From NCBI GenBank assembly GCA_018262385.1, contig JAGSPQ010000273.1, forward strand, positions 1 through 5,781: a stretch of 5,781 nt of DNA, read 5' to 3'. The DNA is from Myxococcaceae bacterium (lineage in GTDB: Bacteria; Myxococcota; Myxococcia; Myxococcales; Myxococcaceae). Position numbers and translations under genes: made by a program. The notes under the pieces are model-generated. The model had not been told where the DNA came from and did no database searches. It saw only the letters and a list, made by a program, of their open reading frames with translations. Positions 1-5,224 of this stretch are shown here, piece by piece (positions within the stretch are counted from its first letter, which is position 1; each line of letters opens with the position of its first letter).

Positions 1-366
1 GAGCAGGGCTGGGACGCCGGCGGCCGCCTCGTCTGGAAGCCGACCTTCAGCCCCACCACCTACCTCACCGGGCAGTTCCGCCGCCTCGAGGTGCCTTCCA
101 ACGGCTACCACCAGGCGCGGCTGGGCGCGCGGCACGGCTTCCCGATGGGCCTGGGCCTGTCGGTTGACCTCGAGACCTACGCGCTCGACCGGCCGATTCG
201 CGGGCAGCTGTGGTCCTACTCAGCCTCCGGCACCGCCACCTGGACCTTCGGCAAATCCTGGCTCGCCGGGATCACCCTGTTTGGAGCCACCACGCCTACC
301 TTCGAGAGCCGCTACGAGGTCGTCGGCAAGCTCAGCTACGTCTTCGCCGCGGGAGGCGCCAACTGA
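1..366 (+). CDS. Probable outer-membrane beta-barrel protein, C-terminal part (start outside window)
   Basis: The frame is open from base 1 and ends with TGA at 364-366, leaving 121 C-terminal residues. They alternate polar and hydrophobic/aromatic residues in about seven short stretches separated by turn-like Gly/Pro/Asn/Asp positions (for example GRLVWKPT, YLTGQFRRLEV, LGLSVDLETYAL, SASGTATWTFG, LAGITLFGATT, VVGKLSYVFAAG). This is the look of amphipathic strands of a transmembrane barrel. The last strand carries an aromatic SYVF, but six more residues (AAGGAN) follow, so the usual terminal aromatic residue is displaced. The stop overlaps the start of the multihaem cytochrome by one base (TGATG), implying shared expression. 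By context it could be a porin of a porin-cytochrome conduit (MtrB/PioB- or OmbB-like role), but no family-specific motif is visible in this fragment and an unrelated porin is possible. The barrel call is an inference from residue pattern. Confidence 0.62.
   Translation, partial: EQGWDAGGRLVWKPTFSPTTYLTGQFRRLEVPSNGYHQARLGARHGFPMGLGLSVDLETYALDRPIRGQLWSYSASGTATWTFGKSWLAGITLFGATTPTFESRYEVVGKLSYVFAAGGAN
351..356 (+). promoter_or_regulatory. Ribosome binding site of the 13-haem cytochrome gene
   Basis: GGGAGG lies nine bases before the ATG at 366, inside the last codons of the barrel gene. It supports the ATG that overlaps the upstream stop as the true start and suggests translational coupling. 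Confidence 0.75.
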
Positions 367-1424
367 TGCGCCCCTTTCTTCCCCGCCGGCTGCTGTTGGT
401 CGCCGCCTCCACCAGCCTGGTCGCCTGCGCCGGCTTCGTCGGAATCTTCGTCTCGCAAGCCGACGCGATCCGCGTCCCCCACGCGCGCCACCTCGTGGCC
501 GAGGTCGACTGCGGCTCGTGCCACGAGACGATCTTCGAGTCGACCAACCTCGAGACCCGGAACATGCCGCCCGAGAGCAAGTGCCTCTCGTGCCACAAGG
601 AAGAGAAGGCGAAGGGCAACTGTGGCTTCTGCCACACCAACCCCGACCACCCGACCGCGATCCCCACCCGGGCGCGCGAGCTGAAGATGAACCACGCCGA
701 GCACATCGAGCGGGTGAAGGAAGACTGCACCGTCTGCCATCAGACGCTGCCCAATCCGCTGCGCACCGCCGGGATGGCACCGAAGATGGCGACCTGCCTG
801 GGCTGCCACGAGCACCAGGAGCAGTTCAACGCGGGCAACTGCGCTGTCTGCCACAAGGATCTGACCCGCTACCCGCTGCAGCCGCTGTCGGCCTTCACCC
901 ACCGGCCCGACTACCTCAAGAACCACCGCCTCGACGCCCGCTCTTCTGGCGCGGTGTGCGCCACCTGCCACGAGCAGACGTTCTGCTCGGCCTGCCACAG
1001 CAAGACGGTGGGCGCGCGGATCGAGACGGTGCTCCCCGAGCGGATCGACCGCTCGTTCATCCACCGCAACGACTTCTTCGGCCGCCACCCGGTCGAGGCC
1101 CGGGCGGATCAGGCGATGTGCCTGCGCTGCCACAGCAACGAGACCTGCACCGGCTGCCACGCGAAGAACTCGCTCACCCCCGGCAGCACCGACAGCCTCC
1201 AGCCGCACCCGCCCGGGTTCGGCAACGGCGCGGTGCACGGCAAGGAAGCGCGGCGCGACATCGTCAGCTGCGCGGCGTGCCACGACCAGGGCGCGGCCAG
1301 CAACTGCGTCAGCTGCCACAAGGTCGGTGGGGTCGGCGGAACTCCGCACCCTCCCAGCTGGATGCTGCGTCACCGCAAAGAGGAGGTCAGTCGCAATGCG
1401 ATGTGCCAGATCTGTCATCTGTGA
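366..1424 (+). CDS. Tridecahaem (13 CxxCH) periplasmic c-type cytochrome, probable lipoprotein or membrane-anchored
   Basis: A 352-residue electron-carrier protein with 13 CxxCH haem-binding motifs, from Cys49 to Cys347, about one haem per 27 residues. All are plain CxxCH. The N-terminus has basic residues (RPFLPRR) and a hydrophobic segment of about residues 9-30. It contains a good lipobox, LVAC, with Cys21 as the lipidation site; the hydrophobic run continues past it, so an uncleaved anchor or cleavage near ADA (about residue 34) is also possible. In the first half, HxxH pairs (39/42, 110/113) sit before the CxxCH motifs at 49 and 121, as in c7/c3 cytochromes. The second half (from His179) is built of repeated His...His...CxxCH...CxxCH units. 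The spare histidines suggest bis-His, low-potential haems. The ATG at 366 follows a good Shine-Dalgarno and overlaps the barrel stop. It likely passes electrons between the downstream quinone-linked complex and another periplasmic or outer-membrane partner; that role is inference. No named family with 13 haems is recognised. Confidence 0.93.
   Translation: MRPFLPRRLLLVAASTSLVACAGFVGIFVSQADAIRVPHARHLVAEVDCGSCHETIFESTNLETRNMPPESKCLSCHKEEKAKGNCGFCHTNPDHPTAIPTRARELKMNHAEHIERVKEDCTVCHQTLPNPLRTAGMAPKMATCLGCHEHQEQFNAGNCAVCHKDLTRYPLQPLSAFTHRPDYLKNHRLDARSSGAVCATCHEQTFCSACHSKTVGARIETVLPERIDRSFIHRNDFFGRHPVEARADQAMCLRCHSNETCTGCHAKNSLTPGSTDSLQPHPPGFGNGAVHGKEARRDIVSCAACHDQGAASNCVSCHKVGGVGGTPHPPSWMLRHRKEEVSRNAMCQICHL
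900..1418 (+). repeat. Protein-level tandem repeat: four His-His-CxxCH units in the 13-haem cytochrome
   Basis: Four related units can be aligned by eye, starting at His179, His233, His281 and His328. Each opens with H(R/P)xxY/F/W-like residues (HRPDYLKNH, HRNDFFGRH, HPPGFGNGAVH, HPPSWMLRH). A second His follows 8 residues on (10 in unit three), then the first CxxCH 19 residues after the first His (21 in unit three). Units one to three continue to a second CxxCH; unit four stops at the first and the protein ends one residue later. Units span residues 179-211, 233-265, 281-318 and 328-351. This suggests growth by duplication of a dihaem module, with the last copy truncated. The likeness is in protein spacing, not in near-identical DNA. 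Confidence 0.72.
1381..1387 (+). promoter_or_regulatory. Ribosome binding site that decides the pentahaem cytochrome start
   Basis: AGGAGGT, a near-perfect Shine-Dalgarno, lies eight bases before ATG 1396 and inside the end of the 13-haem gene. The alternative ATG at 1432, just after the upstream stop, has only a weak GAGCGG before it. The site therefore favours the overlapping start. Confidence 0.8.
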
Positions 1425-1905
1425 GCGGCTGATGATCGCCGTCGTCGCGCTGACGGCCGGCGCCTGCGACCGGGTCGCCCCGGTGGTGCAGCCGATGGAG
1501 TTCAACCACAAGCGGCACCACGAGGCCGAGGTCGAGTGCTCCACCTGTCACGACCAGGCGGCCGACGGGCCGGCGGCGACGCTGCCGCCGCTTCGGGTCT
1601 GCGCCAAGTGCCACAAAGAGATCCAGGGCAAGGACCCGCTGCCCGAGAAGGCGATCATGGAAGCGGTGCTGGCGAAGAAAGAGGTGCCGTGGATCCAGGT
1701 CAACCGGATGGAGGGCCACGTCTACTTCTCGCACCGCGTCCACGTCGGCTTCGCCGAGATGAAGTGCGAGGCCTGTCACGGCCAGATGGAGAAGCTCGAG
1801 CGCGCCCTGGTGTCGTCGAACGTCGATCACCTGACGATGGAAAAGTGCATGAGCTGCCACGAAGCGAAGGGCGCCAACATCGACTGCATCGCCTGCCACA
1901 AGTGA
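1396..1905 (+). CDS. Pentahaem c-type cytochrome lipoprotein, ActA/QrcA-like subunit
   Basis: A 169-residue cytochrome with five CxxCH motifs at Cys48, 69, 124, 151 and 164. Starting at ATG 1396 gives a basic N-terminus (MRCARSVICER), a hydrophobic core (LMIAVVALTAGA) and a lipobox-like AGAC with Cys24; the start at 1432 would lose the basic part. Two c7-type modules are clear: FNHKRH before CSTCH and FSHRVH before CEACH. The stretch from about residue 98 to 155 (VPWIQV ... VYFSHRVH ... CEACHG ... LTMEKCMSCH) follows the layout known from the cytochrome subunits of alternative complex III and Qrc. In those complexes the subunit carries electrons between the iron-sulfur/NrfD core and soluble acceptors or donors. 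ACIII ActA is also pentahaem, whereas QrcA is hexahaem. The gene lies immediately before the molybdopterin-family subunit, as expected for either. The first 29 bases overlap the previous cytochrome gene in another frame. Confidence 0.92.
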   Translation: MRCARSVICERLMIAVVALTAGACDRVAPVVQPMEFNHKRHHEAEVECSTCHDQAADGPAATLPPLRVCAKCHKEIQGKDPLPEKAIMEAVLAKKEVPWIQVNRMEGHVYFSHRVHVGFAEMKCEACHGQMEKLERALVSSNVDHLTMEKCMSCHEAKGANIDCIACHK

Positions 1906-1908
1906 GGA
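1904..1908 (+). promoter_or_regulatory. Ribosome binding site of the molybdopterin-family gene, overlapping the previous stop
   Basis: GAGGA shares its first two bases with the TGA stop of the pentahaem gene (TGAGGA) and lies four bases before ATG 1913. A terminating ribosome would stop on the site, which favours coupled translation. Confidence 0.65.
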
Positions 1909-1912
1909 CCCG

Positions 1913-4303
1913 ATGACCCACAGCCGAAGGGAGCTTCTGATCGCGGGTGCGGCGGCGGTGACGGTGCAGGGCTGCAAGCAGCCCGCCTCCGAGGACCCGT
2001 TCTTCAAGTCGCAGATCAAGCCGGCGGTGCCCGGCAGCGCCGGCCTGCGCCGGGGCCACCAGGAGCTGGTTTCCTCAGTCTGCGGCCAGTGCGTCGCCGG
2101 CTGTGCGATCCAGGTCCGGGTGGTCGAGGGGCGGGCGGTGAAGGTCGACGGCATGCCCGACTACCCGATCAACCGCGGCAGCATCGGGCCCAAGGGCCAG
2201 GCCGGCACCGGGATGCTCTACCACCGAGATCGGATCAAGGGTCCGATGCGGCGCGAGGGCGCGCGGGGCTCGGGGAAGCTGGTGCCGGTGACGTGGGACG
2301 TGGCGCTCGCCGAGATCGCCGCCCAGCTGAAGGCGCTGCGCGAGAAAGGCGAGGCCCGCTCGCTGGTGCTGCTGTCGGGCGAGCCGCGTGGCCCGATGCG
2401 CGACCTCTGGAGCCGGTTCGCGCAGGCGTACGGCACTCCCAACCTCGTCGATCACCGCGCGGTCACCGACGGCGCGAAGGGGCTGGCCTCGCTCTACATG
2501 CAGGGGGTCAACGAGTTTCCCTCCTATGACTGGGATCGCACCCGCTACGTGCTCGGCATGGGCAGCTCGCACCTCGAGTCCTGGTGCCAGACGATTCACA
2601 TGATGCGCGCCTCGAGCCAGCTGCGGCACGGGATGCCGGGCAAGCGGGTGAAGTTCGTCCAGGTGGGCCCCCGGTACTCGACCAGCTCGATGAAGGCCGA
2701 CGAGTGGGTGTCGATCGCCCCGGCCACCTACGGCGCGTTCGTCCTCGGTCTGGCCCACGTGCTGATCCGCGACAAGCTCTACGACGAGAAGTTCGTCGCC
2801 GAGCAGACCTTCGGGTTCGAGGAGTTCACCGGCGCCGACGGGGTGGCCCACCAGGGCTTCAAGGACCTGGTGATGTCGCAGTGGACGCCGGCCCGGGCGA
2901 GCGCGATGTGCGGTGCCCCGGCGGACGTGATCGAGCGGATCGCCCATGAGATGGCGGAGTTCCGGCCGGCGATCGCGGTCGCCGACCCCCAGGTCGGCTC
3001 GGCGAGCAACGGCCTGGGCGCGGCGATGGCGGTCCACGCCCTCAACGCGCTGCTGGGAAGCATCGAGCGCCCGGGCGGAGTCCTGATCCAGCAACGGGCC
3101 TCGCTGGCACCCTGGGCCGCGCTGGCCCCCGACGAGGTGGCGAAGGCCGGCCTGAACGCGCCGCGGCTCGACGGCTCCGGCCAGAAGAGCGCGCCGCTCG
3201 CCGAGGGGGCGATTCATCACCTGCCCGCCGCGATGCTGAGCGGCAAGCCCTACCCGGCCCAGGCGGTCTTCCTCCACTTCTCGAACCCCGCCTTCTCCAA
3301 GCCCGGTGGCAAGCAGTGGCTCGAGGCGCTGGCGGCGGTGCCGCTGGTGGTCAGCTTCTCGCCGCTGGCCGACGAGTCGACCCTGGCCGCGGACTTCGTG
3401 CTGCCCGACCACAGCTACCTCGAGCGGTTCGAGTACGTCGAGCCGGCGCCTGCGCTGGGCGCGCCGATCATCGGCTTGCGACAGCCGGTGGTGCAGACGC
3501 TGCACGACACCCGACAGACCGGCGAGGTGGTGGTGCAGTTGGCCAAACAACTGGGCGGCCCGGTGGGCGCGGCCTTCGGCTGGGAGAGCTACCGCGCCGC
3601 GCTCGACGAGCGGCTGGCCGGGTTGGTCGAGCAGAAGGGCGCCAACGCCGAGGCCGACGACGCCGAGGGGCTGGTGGAGGCGATGAAAGAGGGCGGGGGC
3701 TGGTGGCTGGAGAAGCCAGACCTGGGGAAGCTCGAGTGCGCCACCCCGTCGAAGAAGTTCGAGTTCTACTCCCAGGCCATCGCCAGTCGGCTGGCCGCGG
3801 TGGCGCCCGACGCGCTCGAGGCGGAGCTGCAGCGGGCCGGGGTGCTGGCCCGGGGAGATCTGCTCTGCCTGCCGCACTTCGAGCCGCCGCGGTTCTCGGG
3901 CGCGGTGGCCGACTACCCGTTCGTGCTGCTGCCGTACCGGGCGATCAACTACGCCGAGGGCGGAATCCGTCACCTCCGCCGGCTGGTCGAGCTGCCGCTG
4001 GTGATCGAGAAGCCGAGGGCCGAGCGGCTCGAGGTGAACGACGACGACGCCAGGCGGCTGTCGCTGAAGAACAACGACCTGGTGGTGGTCGAGACCCCCG
4101 CCGGCAGCAAAGAGCTTCACGTGATGGTGCGGCCGGGAATTCAGCCCGGCACCCTCGGGCTCCCGCTGGGCTACGGGCAGTGGCCGCCCCGTCCGAATGA
4201 GGTCACCGGCGGCTACCCGCTGTTGGACGCCACCTCCGAGGACGCGATGGCCGGGGTCTTCGCGCTCCTGGGCACCCGCGCCCGCATCCGGAGGAAGTCA
4301 TGA
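1913..4303 (+). CDS. Molybdopterin-oxidoreductase-family subunit, QrcB/ActB1-like, probably without catalytic molybdenum
   Basis: A 796-residue protein of the DMSO-reductase fold. Residues 4-21 form a Tat signal (SRRELLIAGAAAVTVQGC), with Cys21 a likely lipidation site, so it faces the periplasm. The N-terminal domain has CGQCVAGC (Cys57, 60, 64), but the position of the fourth cluster cysteine is Gly92 in NRGSIGPKG, where relatives have NRGxLCxKG. Near residues 177-187 (NLVDHRAVTDG), Thr185 appears to take the place of the cysteine that binds molybdenum in PsrA/PhsA/TtrA-type enzymes; this alignment is by eye. The central domain has typical family stretches (AVHALNALLGSIERPGG, DFVLPDHSYLERFE), and residues from about 670 form the dinucleotide-binding barrel ending in TSEDAMAGVFALLG. 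Length suits the family. Family knowledge: QrcB and ActB carry no molybdenum and act structurally. A real reductase with unusual ligands is less likely. It ends in a four-base ATGA overlap with the next gene. Confidence 0.92.
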   Translation: MTHSRRELLIAGAAAVTVQGCKQPASEDPFFKSQIKPAVPGSAGLRRGHQELVSSVCGQCVAGCAIQVRVVEGRAVKVDGMPDYPINRGSIGPKGQAGTGMLYHRDRIKGPMRREGARGSGKLVPVTWDVALAEIAAQLKALREKGEARSLVLLSGEPRGPMRDLWSRFAQAYGTPNLVDHRAVTDGAKGLASLYMQGVNEFPSYDWDRTRYVLGMGSSHLESWCQTIHMMRASSQLRHGMPGKRVKFVQVGPRYSTSSMKADEWVSIAPATYGAFVLGLAHVLIRDKLYDEKFVAEQTFGFEEFTGADGVAHQGFKDLVMSQWTPARASAMCGAPADVIERIAHEMAEFRPAIAVADPQVGSASNGLGAAMAVHALNALLGSIERPGGVLIQQRASLAPWAALAPDEVAKAGLNAPRLDGSGQKSAPLAEGAIHHLPAAMLSGKPYPAQAVFLHFSNPAFSKPGGKQWLEALAAVPLVVSFSPLADESTLAADFVLPDHSYLERFEYVEPAPALGAPIIGLRQPVVQTLHDTRQTGEVVVQLAKQLGGPVGAAFGWESYRAALDERLAGLVEQKGANAEADDAEGLVEAMKEGGGWWLEKPDLGKLECATPSKKFEFYSQAIASRLAAVAPDALEAELQRAGVLARGDLLCLPHFEPPRFSGAVADYPFVLLPYRAINYAEGGIRHLRRLVELPLVIEKPRAERLEVNDDDARRLSLKNNDLVVVETPAGSKELHVMVRPGIQPGTLGLPLGYGQWPPRPNEVTGGYPLLDATSEDAMAGVFALLGTRARIRRKS
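4290..4295 (+). promoter_or_regulatory. Ribosome binding site of the iron-sulfur subunit gene
   Basis: GGAGGA, within the last codons of the molybdopterin-family gene, lies four bases before ATG 4300. Together with the ATGA start/stop overlap it indicates translational coupling and roughly matched amounts of the two subunits. Confidence 0.75.
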
Positions 4304-5214
4304 GCCTTTGGGATCTGATCGCCAGCTCGAAGAAGGACGACGAGGCCGACGCGAAGGTCGAGGCCCGGCGCAAGGCGCTCCACGCGCTGACGATGGGCAC
4401 CGCCGGCGCGCTGGTGGCGCTGGCGACCCTCGGCGCCGCCAGCGGTGAAGAGGCGAAGCCCGCCGAGAAGGCTCCCGCCCCGGCGCCGAAGGGCGACGAG
4501 AAGAAGAAGAAGAAGCACAACTGGGGGATGGCGATCGACATGGACAGCTGCACCGCCTGTGGCGGGTGCGTGGTCGCGTGCCAAACCGAGAACAACGTCC
4601 CCGCCCAGCAAGAAGAGGACTCCGAGAAGGCCCGCGGGATCTTCTGGATGGACCTGCTCAGCACCGCCGAAGGCAACTACGGCGAAGGGCTCAAGCTCGA
4701 GGTGCTGCCGGTTCCCTGCATGCACTGCGAGGATCCGCCGTGCGTGAAGGTCTGCCCGGTGAACGCGACCTACGTCTCGGATGAGGGAATCGTCGCCCAG
4801 GTCTTCGATCGCTGCATCGGCTGCCGGTACTGCATGTCGGCCTGCCCGTATGGGGTGCGCCACTTCAACTGGACGGAGCCGAAGTTCGACCCCGCCGAGC
4901 AGCAGTCGCTCAACCCGGACGTCGCTTGCCGGCCGGCGGGGGTGGTCGAGAAGTGCACCTTCTGCCACCACAAGATCCGGGCGGTGAAAGAGAAGGCGCG
5001 CGCGGACGAGACGACGCTGACCGACAACGACTTCCGGAAGATCACTGCCTGTGCCGCCGCGTGTCCGGCCCAGTCGATCACCTTCGGGGATCTCAACGAT
5101 CCGCAGAGCGCCGTCTCGCGCCTCCACAAGAGCCCCCGCGCGATTCGCCTGCTCGAGGAGCTCGGCACCAAGCCGAAGGTCGTCTACCTGCGGGAAACCA
5201 AGTGGCGCGAGTGA
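4300..5214 (+). CDS. Four-cluster ferredoxin-type iron-sulfur subunit, QrcC/ActB2-like
   Basis: A 304-residue electron-relay subunit of the DmsB/PsrB/NrfC kind. Sixteen cluster cysteines are seen in four groups: C84-C87-C90-C94 (CTACGGCVVAC), C140-C143-C148-C152 (CMHCEDPPCVKVC), C172-C175-C178-C182 (CIGCRYCMSAC) and C219-C222 plus C251-C255. All four are thus able to hold [4Fe-4S]. The context WGMAIDMDSC...ENNVP and FDRCIGCRYC...CPYGVRHFNW is what iron-sulfur domains of Qrc and ACIII look like. Residues 22-49 (ARRKALHAL, then a hydrophobic run to GAASG) resemble a Tat signal or anchor preceded by an unusually long charged 21-residue leader. An Ala/Pro/Lys-rich linker (about 50-73) with five lysines joins it to the cluster domain. 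The protein would sit on the periplasmic side between the NrfD-like membrane subunit and the cytochrome. The start is set by a good Shine-Dalgarno and the ATGA overlap. Confidence 0.95.
   Translation: MSLWDLIASSKKDDEADAKVEARRKALHALTMGTAGALVALATLGAASGEEAKPAEKAPAPAPKGDEKKKKKHNWGMAIDMDSCTACGGCVVACQTENNVPAQQEEDSEKARGIFWMDLLSTAEGNYGEGLKLEVLPVPCMHCEDPPCVKVCPVNATYVSDEGIVAQVFDRCIGCRYCMSACPYGVRHFNWTEPKFDPAEQQSLNPDVACRPAGVVEKCTFCHHKIRAVKEKARADETTLTDNDFRKITACAAACPAQSITFGDLNDPQSAVSRLHKSPRAIRLLEELGTKPKVVYLRETKWRE
4501..4515 (+). repeat. (AAG)5 codon run in the linker of the iron-sulfur subunit
   Basis: Five consecutive AAG codons encode Lys68-72, directly before the cluster domain. Gain or loss of whole triplets would keep the frame and only change linker charge and length. 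Nothing suggests a regulatory role. Confidence 0.6.
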
Positions 5215-5217
5215 GGA
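5213..5217 (+). promoter_or_regulatory. Ribosome binding site of the NrfD-like gene, overlapping the previous stop
   Basis: GAGGA begins inside the TGA stop of the iron-sulfur gene (TGAGGA), seven bases before ATG 5225. It repeats the arrangement at 1903-1908 and supports this ATG as the start. Confidence 0.7.
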
Positions 5218-5224
5218 TCCTCAG

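Noticed and set aside
91..366. A small complete gene starting at GTG 91
   Set aside because: The same frame is open back to base 1 with the same strand-like residue pattern, and no Shine-Dalgarno precedes the GTG; it is the end of a longer gene.
506..1418. Repeated TGCCAC-type DNA words suggesting a repeat array or CRISPR
   Set aside because: They are the Cys-His codons of the CxxCH motifs, irregularly spaced and within a coding frame; there are no conserved repeats with unique spacers.
336..1544. Long minus-strand frame opposite the cytochrome genes (402 codons)
   Set aside because: The opposite strand holds 13 well-spaced CxxCH motifs and a signal peptide. The antisense product is low-complexity Arg/Ala/Val/Gly and spans two real genes.
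366..1905. One 18-haem cytochrome split by a frameshift
   Set aside because: The second frame has its own strong Shine-Dalgarno, basic signal sequence and lipobox, and it matches the stand-alone ActA/QrcA-type subunit. Two separate genes explain the data better.
2075..4120. Long open frame on the minus strand opposite the molybdopterin-family gene (681 codons)
   Set aside because: Its product is rich in Arg, His, Leu and Gly with no recognisable domain, and it mirrors the G/C-ending codons of the clear plus-strand gene. Such antisense frames are expected at this base composition.
1913..4303. An active nitrate, polysulfide, thiosulfate or tetrathionate reductase
   Set aside because: The fourth cluster cysteine is replaced by Gly92 and the usual molybdenum-binding cysteine is apparently Thr185. 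The neighbouring ActA/QrcA-like cytochrome fits a non-catalytic Qrc/ACIII-type subunit better, although this is not proven.
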